A stretch of 43,073 bases of DNA. It comes from JBFJVZ01 sp041623895. GTDB lineage: Bacteria; Planctomycetota; Planctomycetia; Pirellulales; Pirellulaceae. Shown in pieces: positions 35,183-42,664 of this stretch (position 1 is the stretch's first letter; each line of letters starts with the position of its first letter). Both the position numbers and the translations under genes were made by a program. The notes under the pieces are model-generated. The model saw only the letters and a program-made list of their open reading frames with translations. It was not told the DNA's origin and did not search any database. The stretch is from positions 1 through 43,073 of the forward strand of contig JBFJVZ010000010.1 in NCBI GenBank assembly GCA_041623895.1, given 5' to 3'.

Positions 35183-35533
35183 TCAATCCAGGCAAACCGT
35201 TTGGGTGGAAACAACGGCTGCTCCAAAAGCAAACGCAGCAAAGGTCCAGAAACGAGCGCGTCCTGACGATGTCAAACGCAACGGATACTGACCATTGACC
35301 TCGCGCATGCTTCTTTGTTGGATCAGCACTTGATTTGTGGTCGCGCTGGTACGCACCCAAGTGCCGACGCTAAAGCCACTGCTGCCGATAATGGATGGTC
35401 CACGTCCGGCATCGATGTGATCCCGCTTCGTGCCTGATCGTCGACGCCGGCAGTTGCGGTTCCCGGTACCGATCAGGCCACTTAAGACCAAGCGGCGTTC
35501 CAGAAGCTTGATCCCGGGCTGACAAATCCGCAC
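35183..35533 (-). pseudogene. LEPR-leader + LamG remnant, truncated paralogue of the giant protein
   Basis: An open frame of 116 codons (ATG at 35533) joins a leader-like segment GIKLLERRLVLSG, which resembles the planctomycete L-E-x-R-x-V-L leader, to a partial LamG domain (HIDAGRGPSIIGSSGFSVGTWVR, then NQVLIQQRSMREVNGQY, then RARFWTFAAFAFGAAVVSTQ). This LamG part aligns with LamG 2 and 3 of the giant protein and also at DNA level. It breaks off where those continue with NDGDWHH, and no other domain precedes it. The order leader then half LamG looks like an internal deletion followed by 3' truncation of a former surface-protein gene. It could still be expressed as a short peptide. Confidence 0.7.
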
Positions 35534-35736
35534 GTATCAAGAGCGCGGCTACCTTCGGAAGGTGCGAACCTGGTAGCAAAGAATTGGATCGTGAAGGGAG
35601 ATGGTCATCTGGGAAAGTGGGCTGGCTGCAGGAAATTCTCGCTGATTGTGGCCGCGGAAAACGGCACGACCGCGAAATCCTTTACCTTTCCCGGAAGGCA
35701 AGATTTAGCTACATTTCAGCTTCTTGGTCACACCAT

Positions 35737-35810
35737 GGCGGCATAGCTCAGTCGGTTAGAGCAGCGGAATCATAATCCGCGTGTCGGGGGTTCGAGTCCC
35801 TCTGCCGCTA
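35737..35810 (+). tRNA. tRNA with CAU anticodon (elongator Met, or Ile2)
   Basis: It folds by eye as a complete 74-nt cloverleaf. The acceptor stem is GGCGGCA/TGCCGCT with a G-U closing pair. The D arm is GCTC/GAGC, the anticodon stem GCGGA/TCCGC with loop ATCATAA (anticodon CAT), the T stem GGGGG/CCCTC with loop TTCGAGT, and the discriminator base is A. The CCA end is not encoded. A CAU anticodon fits elongator methionine or an Ile2 tRNA modified by TilS, and the two cannot be told apart here. It is not an initiator: the anticodon stem lacks the GGG/CCC pairs. Confidence 0.95.
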
Positions 35811-36121
35811 CTTGGGCGTTTTGGAGTACGCCGACAACTTCCGTAAAACTCGCGTTTTCCCACACCAAATGAATGAATGAATGATGCGGTTTTTCTCGTG
35901 CGAGTTGCTGCGAAACAAAACGGGCGTTTGCGTCTTCAGTTTGTCCCCAGTTTTGGATGCCGCCTCGAAGTGTTCGTCGGTCACCGGAAGGTAGTGTTTG
36001 TGCGCAATGCGAACCCGGTGGGCGAACTCGAACCACTCACGAATCCTTTCTTAGAAATCCAATCAACTTGGGAATCGTTGCGAGGAATTTCGAGCCCGCC
36101 GCCAGCGATTCTTGTTCGCAT

Positions 36122-36175
36122 CTAGCGTTCGCCGGCGGCTTCGTCGAAATCGATGGCTTGGCGAGCCGGATTCAT
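36122..36175 (-). CDS. Possible 17-codon frame coupled to the microprotein
   Basis: The ATG at 36175 overlaps the microprotein stop as ATGA, and the frame reads MNPARQAIDFDEAAGER then TAG. The overlap is like those between real genes in the window, but at 17 codons chance is likely. Confidence 0.15.
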   Translation of the reverse strand: MNPARQAIDFDEAAGER

Positions 36176-36255
36176 CTGACCCGTACCGTCAAGCACAATC
36201 CAAGCATCATGATACCGAAGACCAGAATCATGATTGGGACCACAATAACGTTCAT
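36172..36255 (-). CDS. Candidate 27-residue single-pass membrane microprotein
   Basis: From the ATG at 36255 the minus strand encodes MNVIVVPIMILVFGIMML followed by GLCLTVRVR and TGA. This is one long hydrophobic helix with a basic C-terminal end. A consensus Shine-Dalgarno AGGAGG stands nine bases before the ATG, the strongest ribosome site I found in intergenic DNA here. The stop overlaps a further ATG as ATGA (36172-36175), which opens a 17-codon frame ending at 36122. Two 48-bp repeats lie immediately upstream. It is not in any family I recognise. The plus strand also has a short hydrophobic frame here, but without a ribosome site. Confidence 0.5.
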   Translation of the reverse strand: MNVIVVPIMILVFGIMMLGLCLTVRVR

Positions 36256-36278
36256 CTTAAGTTGCCTCCTGTGCTGCC

Positions 36279-36326
36279 CGTGTGGTTGAAATCCATCCTT
36301 GGCAGATTGCTGACAACAGAATCTCC
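36279..36326. repeat. 48-bp tandem repeat, copy 1
   Basis: This copy begins CGTGTGGTTGAAATCC and ends GACAACAGAATCTCC. It is directly followed by copy 2 with about 40 of 48 identical positions; the core CAGATTGCTGACAACA is identical in both. The unit length is a multiple of three, and on the minus strand both copies read as a 16-residue repeat without stops. Confidence 0.8.
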
Positions 36327-36374
36327 CGTGTGGTCGAAGTCCATCGCCGACAGATTGCTGACAACAAAATGTCC
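36327..36374. repeat. 48-bp tandem repeat, copy 2
   Basis: This copy begins CGTGTGGTCGAAGTCC and ends GACAACAAAATGTCC. A start of a third copy (CGT) follows and then diverges. It lies just upstream of the microprotein ORF on the minus strand. Confidence 0.8.
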
Positions 36375-36760
36375 CGTTGTCTTAATCGGAAACCAGTACA
36401 CCGGATGGTGAGGAAATCATGCCGCGAATTCCTGGTACACTCGCTGCGACGTTTTGCCCCGCATTTTCGATTTGCTCTACTCTCGATGCTTAGGGGGAAC
36501 CAAGTTCGGACAGGGCGCGCTTCTTGTCGACAAAAAGCCTCTTCGCTTTGCCCTGTCTTGCCTTTGCGGCCCTTTTCTGACCCCGACCGCTTCCCCTTTT
36601 GCTTCGGCCGCAGCGACCCGCGAGTAGCCGTTGGTGCGGTCTTCCGGTAGCTCGACCCGAAATCGGCATGGCCAAGGCAAGATCGGCTGGACAACCTTTG
36701 TTAAATTTCTCAACGCAACTAAAATCAAAGTTTTATCAGTCTATCAAAGAGCCCTCGGGC

Positions 36761-37882
36761 ATGATTTCCACCGATACCCAACCACGCTGCTACTTCATGT
36801 CGCTGACCTGGTCCGATTCACCAGTGTCAACCCATACTCGCGCCTTGGCCAGTGAACTGGTGCGGCGCGGACACAAGGTGGTGCTGTTGGTCGATCAGCA
36901 AAACCGTGAAGTCGAGGACCACGAAGCCAATCCGGCTGTCTATAGCTGGCCGTCGCGTCGTCCGACAAAACTGAAAGACGTCTTGTTTCTCCGTCGTTTG
37001 ATTAAGAAGTATCGTCCTGATTGTCTGGTGGCCGCTTTCGGGGCCACGAACGTGATGTTGTGCGTCGGCCGCTGGATGGGTGTGCCCAATCGCGTTGCTT
37101 GGTACCTGTCGATTACCGAAGGAATCACGATCGACGGGCCTCTGGGCAAGTGGAAGCTGAAAGTCCTGCGATTTCGTAAACGGATGGTTTACAGATTCTT
37201 GACTCATCTGCTGCCCAACTCCGAAGCGGGCAGCCAGGAAGCGCAGCGGCGCAGTGGAATTCCGCCGCACAAGTGCACCGTGCTGTACCTTTCATTGCCA
37301 GACCCGAAATTGGAATTGAACGGAAGTGAATGTCGGCGGGACGAAAACCGCGTCGTTTGCGTGGGACGGCTGCATCCGTTCAAAGGCCAAGATGTGTTGT
37401 TGAAGTCGATTGCCAAGATCAAGGATCGCTGCCCGCATGCTACCTTCGAGTTCGTCGGTGATGGGCCCTTCCGCGCGGAATGTGAGCAACTTGCGGCGAA
37501 GCTTGGGATCGCTGATCGATGCGACTTTCTGGGCCGCGTGCCTCATGACCAGGTGCTGTTGCGGATGGGTTCGGCGTCGGTTGCAGTTGTACCCAGCCGC
37601 TTCGAATGTTTCGGTCTTGTCAATATCGAGTCGCTGGCGATGGGGACGCCGGTGGTCGCCTCCGACGTCGGTGGCATTGGTGAAATTTTCAAAGACGGCG
37701 AAGAAGGTTTTCTGGTGCCTGCTGACGATCCCGATGCATTGGCAGAGCGGCTTGCGAAACTGCTGAACGATGCCGAGTTGCGAAAGCGAATGAGTGAAAA
37801 AGCCATCGAGCGGTTTCAGAAGTTCGAGCAGAGTAACGTGATCGGTGACCAGGTAGACTGGTTCGAATCGATTACCACGTGA
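36761..37882 (+). CDS. Glycosyltransferase family 4 (GT-B)
   Basis: This 373-residue retaining glycosyltransferase has the N-terminal donor loop region THTRALASELVRRGHKVVLL and the central FLPNS-like LLPNSEAGSQEAQRR. The C-terminal domain starts NRVVCVGRLHPFKGQDVLL, with FVGDGPFRAECEQLA, FLGRVPHDQV, and the E-x7-E motif FECFGLVNIESLAMGTPVVASD. It would extend the glycan on the inner leaflet. The ATG at 36761 is chosen because the family fold begins just after it (RCYFMSLTWSDSP); the frame extends upstream to 36599 without resemblance. It is the only large plus-strand gene between the tRNA and the acyl operon, and it converges with the GNAT gene across 163 bp without a clear terminator. Confidence 0.9.
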   Translation: MISTDTQPRCYFMSLTWSDSPVSTHTRALASELVRRGHKVVLLVDQQNREVEDHEANPAVYSWPSRRPTKLKDVLFLRRLIKKYRPDCLVAAFGATNVMLCVGRWMGVPNRVAWYLSITEGITIDGPLGKWKLKVLRFRKRMVYRFLTHLLPNSEAGSQEAQRRSGIPPHKCTVLYLSLPDPKLELNGSECRRDENRVVCVGRLHPFKGQDVLLKSIAKIKDRCPHATFEFVGDGPFRAECEQLAAKLGIADRCDFLGRVPHDQVLLRMGSASVAVVPSRFECFGLVNIESLAMGTPVVASDVGGIGEIFKDGEEGFLVPADDPDALAERLAKLLNDAELRKRMSEKAIERFQKFEQSNVIGDQVDWFESITT

Positions 37883-38045
37883 CTGACGAAACAAAAGGCA
37901 ACGAAATGCCCGTGGATCGAGGTCGAATTCGCGGGCGTGGAGAGTGACCAATGGCACGCTCTGGGACGTGACGATTCTGCAATCGACAGGACGCCGCCAA
38001 ATGGGTTGACAGTTGGGCTATCTCTAACTCGCGATCCGTGACCAC

Positions 38046-39017
38046 TCAGAACACGTCTGACATTCCCATTGGCAGATGCCACTTCTCCGATCTCGTGAGC
38101 TCTGGAATCAAGCATTCCAGGTTCGAATCTAGAACTTTAACTGCCATGTAGGTGTCGAAGCCGTCTTGAGCGAATCCGGCAGAAGTCAGTGATGCCCGGA
38201 AATGCGTGTTCATCGGCCAGAAACTAAGTTTGTCGACGCTAGCCTTAAAGTAGCATTCCAATGCTGCGATGATCTCCGAATTCCACGCATCATCGCACGC
38301 AGCGAGGTCGACCACGTGCCCACGTGTCTGGCCGGAGGCGGGGTCTTGGTAGACTTTCGTGACCAGCGCGGCAACTGCTTCTCGACCGTCTCGCAAGAAA
38401 TGGAATTGGTATTCGCTGTACGGGTGACGGGAATATCGGTTGATCCAGGCGGTGTAGGTTTGGCTTACACCAATGAGTGCAGAACTCACACAGCCGTCCA
38501 AAAAGTCATTTAAGTACAACGCCTGCTCTGGGTGAAGCGGATCAATCGAGTCGAGGGAGAGGCACGAGACTCGATCTTCCTGTGGCGACTTCTCAAACGC
38601 TTTGAACAAGTCGACACAGTGCCAGCCTTCGACTTTCTCCAGAATCAGTCGATAGTTTGCATTGGGAAAACCCCAAAGGACTTGCAGCCCCGCGTCTTTA
38701 GCCAGCGTTCGGGCTTTCTTTGATATTTGAAAAATGGACACTTGATCACGAGCTGCCGGAGCAACGTAGGCGTTGACCCCAAGTCCGCCGCTTACAAACT
38801 CGCCATTGATTTGGAGGCGAAAGGGCAGGATCGCGTAATGCCCAACCAACTGATCCCGGACTTCAGCGACGGCAACGATCGACCGCTCCTCTGGCCATAC
38901 GCGATTCGCCCACATCCAATACGCCGGAGCGCCACCTGCGGGAACGTATGACGGATAGAGACCGGACATGGCAGTGATTCCGCGCCAGTCGCCGGGCTCG
39001 TAAGCTCTGATCCGCAT
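38046..39017 (-). CDS. GNAT-superfamily acyltransferase
   Basis: This 323-residue protein's N-terminal half is a GNAT domain: MRIRAYEPGDWRGITAMSG, then IVAVAEVRDQLVGHYAILPF, then GLGVNAYVAPAARDQ (position of the acyl-donor strand and loop), then GLQVLWGFPNANYRLILEKVEGW. The second half may be another GNAT-like domain. The canonical R/Q-x-x-G-x-G loop is weak, as in several polysaccharide-locus relatives. It is the last gene of the ACP, AMP-ligase, ketoreductase operon, 16 bp after the reductase, so it is the best candidate to move the ACP-bound acyl group onto an amine of a sugar (inference). It converges with the GT4 gene. Confidence 0.75.
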   Translation of the reverse strand: MRIRAYEPGDWRGITAMSGLYPSYVPAGGAPAYWMWANRVWPEERSIVAVAEVRDQLVGHYAILPFRLQINGEFVSGGLGVNAYVAPAARDQVSIFQISKKARTLAKDAGLQVLWGFPNANYRLILEKVEGWHCVDLFKAFEKSPQEDRVSCLSLDSIDPLHPEQALYLNDFLDGCVSSALIGVSQTYTAWINRYSRHPYSEYQFHFLRDGREAVAALVTKVYQDPASGQTRGHVVDLAACDDAWNSEIIAALECYFKASVDKLSFWPMNTHFRASLTSAGFAQDGFDTYMAVKVLDSNLECLIPELTRSEKWHLPMGMSDVF

Positions 39018-39033
39018 TGCGAGTTCTTTCTAG

Positions 39034-39768
39034 CTAAACTGAGCTTCCGGCGTCCACGGTGAAGTCAATTCCGGTAACTCTTTGGGCGTTGGTAGAGAGA
39101 AGGTAGACGATGGCGGCTGCGACGTCATCCACTGTTGCAAGCTCACCAAGTGGAGATCTACGGACGATCGAATTCAATTGGTCTGGCGTGAGCCCGGCCG
39201 ACATTTGCGTGTCCATATATCCGGGAGAAACCGCGTTGACGGTCACGCCAGCTCTACCAACTTCACGAGCCAACGACCGGGTGAAACCCAGCAGTGCGGC
39301 CTTGGATGCACCATATACCGAAAGGCCATTGAAGCCGGTAGAAGCGATAATGGATGCCACGTTGATCACTCTGCCGGCTCGTGCCAACAACATCGGACGC
39401 AGCAGGTATTTTGTCAGGATGATTGTTCCGATCACGTTGGTTTGGATCACCTGAGCAATTTCGGAATCGTGCATGGTCGCGAGTACGCCGTCATGAGCGG
39501 TCGCTGCATTATTGACGAGACCGTAGACAGGACCGTGTTGCTTCTCGATCTCCCGAGCCCATTCGTGGTGTGCCGTCGTTGCGGCCAAATCAAGTTCCCG
39601 AAATCGAAGGCTGTTGGGATGCGACTTTGCCAAGGCCTCGAACTCAGGCGTAGGACTTCGCGCGGCCCCGACTACCCGATATCCGGCGTCGACGCAATGT
39701 CTCGTAATCGCTAGACCCAGGCCGCGACTCGCACCCGTAACGACGAGTAGCTTACCATCTGTACTCAC
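39034..39768 (-). CDS. SDR-family reductase, 3-oxoacyl-ACP reductase (FabG-like)
   Basis: This 244-residue classical short-chain dehydrogenase has TGASRGLGLAI near residue 12, NNAAT, the catalytic Ser in INVASIIAS, Y-x-x-x-K in YGASKAALLGF, and SPGYMDTQM. FabG-like enzymes reduce a 3-oxoacyl-ACP to the 3-hydroxyacyl form. Located between an AMP-ligase that should load an ACP and a GNAT that should use it, it probably sets the hydroxyl of a short acyl chain such as 3-hydroxybutyryl (inference). It starts with a GTG at 39768 that overlaps the ligase stop as GTGA. Confidence 0.88.
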   Translation of the reverse strand: MSTDGKLLVVTGASRGLGLAITRHCVDAGYRVVGAARSPTPEFEALAKSHPNSLRFRELDLAATTAHHEWAREIEKQHGPVYGLVNNAATAHDGVLATMHDSEIAQVIQTNVIGTIILTKYLLRPMLLARAGRVINVASIIASTGFNGLSVYGASKAALLGFTRSLAREVGRAGVTVNAVSPGYMDTQMSAGLTPDQLNSIVRRSPLGELATVDDVAAAIVYLLSTNAQRVTGIDFTVDAGSSV

Positions 39769-41087
39769 CGCGCTATCTTTCCCGCTGTAGTTAATTCCAA
39801 GTCCTGTCGAAACGACAAAATCGCCGGAGTCTCGTAGGGATTAAGTTGTTTCCTGCATTGTTCAGTAATGCGTCGTTTCAACTCCTTTTCATCATATCCC
39901 TGCTCGGCAACCACATCAGCCATCACCAATGACCCGACAATCGGACTCGACTTTCCGAACACACGAACTGCCATCACACCTGGAATATCTGCAATTACCC
40001 GCTCCACGGTTGCCGGTTGGACCTTATTGCCACCGACGTTAATCGCGCCGTTGGCCCTGCCCTGGAAATAACAACGGTCGCCCTGGATTTCCAGCAGATC
40101 TCCGGTGACGACCCAGCCTTGGTCATCCATCGACTGATCACCTTCGTTGAGACGCTGTTCGTAACCTGCCGTTCGCAGCAGCAGCATGCCATCGTCTCTT
40201 ACGCTGAGTTCTACTCCCGGTGGCGGTGCGTGGAGGTAGTCGATGGGAAAACCTGCCTTACAATCGGCCACGGAGAACCCGACTCCGGCCTCAGTAGATG
40301 CGTAAATATGTCGGATTGTCGCTTTGGGAAACTCGGCCTTCAGCCGATCTAAGATCTTTTGATCGGACGCTTCACCACCGAGGGTAACGATGTCCAAATC
40401 GAGCTTCGACAGAGCGCCAGAGTAGGCAAGTTTTCGCCAAAGACTTGGCGTGGCCGACAAGGCGTTGCAACCGTGATCGGCGAGGAACGATACCGTTTCG
40501 TCAAAGGGGATTCCAGTATTCGGAGCCAGGAGCGTACTGTCCCCCGCTATGGCCTGCAGCATGACTTGAATTCCGGCAAACCGCGTTGGATCGTAAATCA
40601 GCCCCCATCGAATGCGCCGCAAGCGATCCGTGGGCGGCTTCACAGACCGAGTTAATGACTGAAGAGTATGTGCGATCAGCTTTGGTTTGCCCGTAGTCCC
40701 GGAGGTCGGTATGACCCATCGAGTACACGCCTGAGTTTGTTTGCATTTAACCCCCAGGCATTCGATGATACAGTCGTCTTTCGTAGCGGTCACACGGTGA
40801 GAGCATGATAGTTGCGTTTCAAACTCCTCCAGGAGTGCCATATCGATCGAGTCTTCGACTAACAGCACGGCTGCTGCCCAACCATCGAGGGCGACAAGAG
40901 ATTGGAGGTAGTTTTCGATGTCGCAGCATCGAAGAGTAGCCACACGATTCGCCAGGGGCGCGAATGTCGTGTTTTGAAGATCTCGGGCTCTCCGCAACAA
41001 CTCTGCCGCGGAGGTCACAGACCTAGAGCATCGGAAAACCGGCTCTTCATCACGCCGTCCAGATAGCAACGTGCTTAGTGAGGTCAT
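39765..41087 (-). CDS. AMP-dependent acyl/aryl-ACP ligase (ANL superfamily)
   Basis: This 440-residue enzyme activates a carboxylic acid with ATP and hands it to a thiol. The P-loop-like motif is VIPTSGTTGKPKLIAHT; the A5/A7-type motifs are IYASTEAGVGF and VTGDLLEIQGDRCYFQGRA; the hinge region is GGNKVQPATVE, and the C-terminal catalytic Lys lies in LTTAGKIAR at the very end. It is short for the family, and its N-terminal part is only about 120 residues. The partner is clearly the ACP gene just upstream, whose stop it overlaps as ATGA. The acid is not known. A small acyl or aromatic acid for sugar decoration is likely. Confidence 0.88.
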   Translation of the reverse strand: MTSLSTLLSGRRDEEPVFRCSRSVTSAAELLRRARDLQNTTFAPLANRVATLRCCDIENYLQSLVALDGWAAAVLLVEDSIDMALLEEFETQLSCSHRVTATKDDCIIECLGVKCKQTQACTRWVIPTSGTTGKPKLIAHTLQSLTRSVKPPTDRLRRIRWGLIYDPTRFAGIQVMLQAIAGDSTLLAPNTGIPFDETVSFLADHGCNALSATPSLWRKLAYSGALSKLDLDIVTLGGEASDQKILDRLKAEFPKATIRHIYASTEAGVGFSVADCKAGFPIDYLHAPPPGVELSVRDDGMLLLRTAGYEQRLNEGDQSMDDQGWVVTGDLLEIQGDRCYFQGRANGAINVGGNKVQPATVERVIADIPGVMAVRVFGKSSPIVGSLVMADVVAEQGYDEKELKRRITEQCRKQLNPYETPAILSFRQDLELTTAGKIAR

Positions 41088-41335
41088 GAATTGCCAAACC
41101 GTTCATAAATGGCCACAAGCTCTCCGAATGTAACAGGGTACACAGCGTCTTCCATCATCGTAAAAGGATCGTAGCCCAGTTCGTTCTCGAGCTTGGCGAC
41201 TAGCATTGCAAAGCCGAGCGAATCCAGCCCACTTTGGAGAAGTACTAATTCGTCGTGCAACTCAGTGGTGGGCTTTCCCGCGTCTTGCAGCAAGTCGTTG
41301 AATTGACTCTCGATCGTGTCTCTGGTGTTCATCAT
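41084..41335 (-). CDS. Acyl carrier protein
   Basis: This 83-residue protein has the phosphopantetheine site SGLDSLGFAML, with the Ser in D-S-L, followed by the helix III region and an acidic C-terminus typical of stand-alone ACPs. The ATG at 41335 (a second ATG follows at 41332) fits the length of the family; the frame extends upstream to a GTG at 41389 that would add 18 residues. It opens the acyl operon and overlaps the AMP-ligase start as ATGA. A candidate promoter lies at 41519-41546. As a dedicated ACP it keeps this acyl route separate from fatty-acid synthesis (inference). Confidence 0.9.
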   Translation of the reverse strand: MMNTRDTIESQFNDLLQDAGKPTTELHDELVLLQSGLDSLGFAMLVAKLENELGYDPFTMMEDAVYPVTFGELVAIYERFGNS

Positions 41336-41518
41336 GTTCCACGGATCTGACGCTTCGAAGCTGTAACCGTTCTGATTGGACAGTGCCACTTTTATCAGCC
41401 GCAGTGCGTCAGCACTCGGCTATTGCGGCACAAAACGAACAAACCGTGGGCTCATGCCCAGCGGCTAATAAGACCGCAATTTACGGCGTTTTCATCCAAA
41501 AGTGGCGATGTCCAACTA

Positions 41519-41546
41519 ATCATAGTGAGAAAACTTCCAATCGCAA
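41519..41546 (-). promoter_or_regulatory. Candidate promoter of the acyl operon
   Basis: On the minus strand TTGCGA (41541-41546) is followed after 16 bases by TATGAT (41519-41524), with 4 of 6 and 5 of 6 matches to sigma70 consensus. It faces the ACP gene and would give a leader of about 175 nt. Confidence 0.4.
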
Positions 41547-41577
41547 GCTAAGAAACGGTGCCGCAAACGGTGCTCTG

Positions 41578-41595
41578 TCCGCATCTATTTGCGGA
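41578..41595. promoter_or_regulatory. Inverted repeat between the divergent ACP and methyltransferase genes
   Basis: TCCGCA and TGCGGA are separated by six bases, between the two divergent genes and just upstream of the candidate ACP promoter. It could be an operator for both directions, but no regulator gene is nearby. Confidence 0.3.
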
Positions 41596-41667
41596 AAGAG
41601 CGGCAGGAGCAAGTAGACTAAACGCCATAGCGTACGATCACCAAGGTTACACTCGATTGGACATGCA

Positions 41668-42561
41668 ATGAGTCTGGACGCCCGCGTCAATCAACCAACC
41701 AACCAACAGCACTACGACAGCATTGCTGATGCATGGCAGTATCTGCTTGGGACAAACTTTCATTGGGGCTATTTCCAGACCGAGCGCGACTCGCTCGACG
41801 ATGCGACAGATCGGTTGATCGAGCTCCTGGTCGAGCCCATAAAGAATCAAGCGAATCTGCGCTTACTTGACGTTGGCTGCGGCATTGGGGGACCCGCAGA
41901 GTTTCTCGCAAAGAAGTACGGTTGGAAGATAACAGGTTTTAGCACGAGTACAGAAGGCATTACACGAGCTCGCAAGCGTGCGAAAGAATCGCAGGCTGCG
42001 CAGTTGCTAAGTTTCGACGTTCGTGACGCGCTCGACAATGGCTATCCTGACAGTTCGTTTGACGCGGTCATCCTGCTGGAGATGTCGCACTTAGTTCACG
42101 ACAAAGCAAGTCTCATCGCGGAATCTGTGCGGACACTAAAGGTAGGTGGTACAATCGCCCTTTGTGATTTGACCATTCAGCGACGGCTGGTAGCGCGGGA
42201 GATTGTCGAACAAATCGATGACATTCAACTGCTGGAACGCTCGTTCGGTAAAGCGAGATTAGAGACCCTGTCTCACTATGAAGAGCTTTTCAAGTCTGCA
42301 GGGCTCAAAGACCTTCAGTTGACTGACATTAGCCGAAACGTTGCCCCAACTATCGCCAGCTGGCGGGAAAACGTCCAAAAACACTCTCGACTGCTAAGTC
42401 AGTACGTGTCGGATGGCGAGCTCGTTAACTTCGAGCAATCCTGTGATGTCCTGGAACGACTCTACAAGAGCGGGCTGTGGGGATATGGCTTAATCACAGG
42501 TAAAAAAGCAGGCGGTACAACCGAGTCAAACATCACTCATGTCAAGCAAACGCTCTACTGA
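41668..42561 (+). CDS. Class I SAM-dependent small-molecule methyltransferase
   Basis: This 297-residue protein has N-terminal HYDSIADAWQYLLGTNFHWG, a pattern of the tocopherol/sterol/RebM-like methyltransferases, then motif I LRLLDVGCGIGGPAEFLA, GFSTSTEGITRARKRA, FDAVILLEMSHLV and LKVGGTIALCDL. These enzymes methylate O, N or C atoms of small molecules. Here the target may be the acyl group or sugar handled by the neighbouring operon (inference). It starts with an ATG at 41668 on the plus strand, divergent from the ACP gene, and converges with the PIG-L gene. A separate palindrome TGCGCCGGCGCA follows its stop; there is no T-tract. Confidence 0.85.
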   Translation: MSLDARVNQPTNQQHYDSIADAWQYLLGTNFHWGYFQTERDSLDDATDRLIELLVEPIKNQANLRLLDVGCGIGGPAEFLAKKYGWKITGFSTSTEGITRARKRAKESQAAQLLSFDVRDALDNGYPDSSFDAVILLEMSHLVHDKASLIAESVRTLKVGGTIALCDLTIQRRLVAREIVEQIDDIQLLERSFGKARLETLSHYEELFKSAGLKDLQLTDISRNVAPTIASWRENVQKHSRLLSQYVSDGELVNFEQSCDVLERLYKSGLWGYGLITGKKAGGTTESNITHVKQTLY

Positions 42562-42664
42562 CGCGTATGCGCCGGCGCACCTGGACGAACTCCTTGGCCA
42601 GGTCTGCTCGATCCAGGCCGCTTGATGCGGTTGATCACATCGGTTGCGATCAGCTGCCGGACGA

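Larger units (their letters stand above)
35811..36760. other. 950-bp region between the tRNA and the GT4 gene
   Basis: No protein of normal size is convincing. It contains the 27-codon ORF (36172-36255, minus), the tandem 48-bp repeats (36279-36374) and a pyrimidine-rich stretch around 36536-36606. Overlapping short frames just after the tRNA have the look of translated tRNA-flank noise. Confidence 0.5.

Noticed and set aside
35770..36036. Minus-strand frame whose end reads AAEGLEPPTRGL
   Set aside because: The end is the antisense of the tRNA T-arm, a known false-protein pattern next to tRNA genes.
35737..36760. Integration site at the tRNA with a mobile element downstream
   Set aside because: No integrase, no duplicated tRNA 3' end and no other mobile-element gene was seen in the window.
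42562..42664. Palindrome TGCGCCGGCGCA between the convergent methyltransferase and PIG-L genes as a bidirectional terminator
   Set aside because: It has no loop of usual size and no T-tracts on either side.
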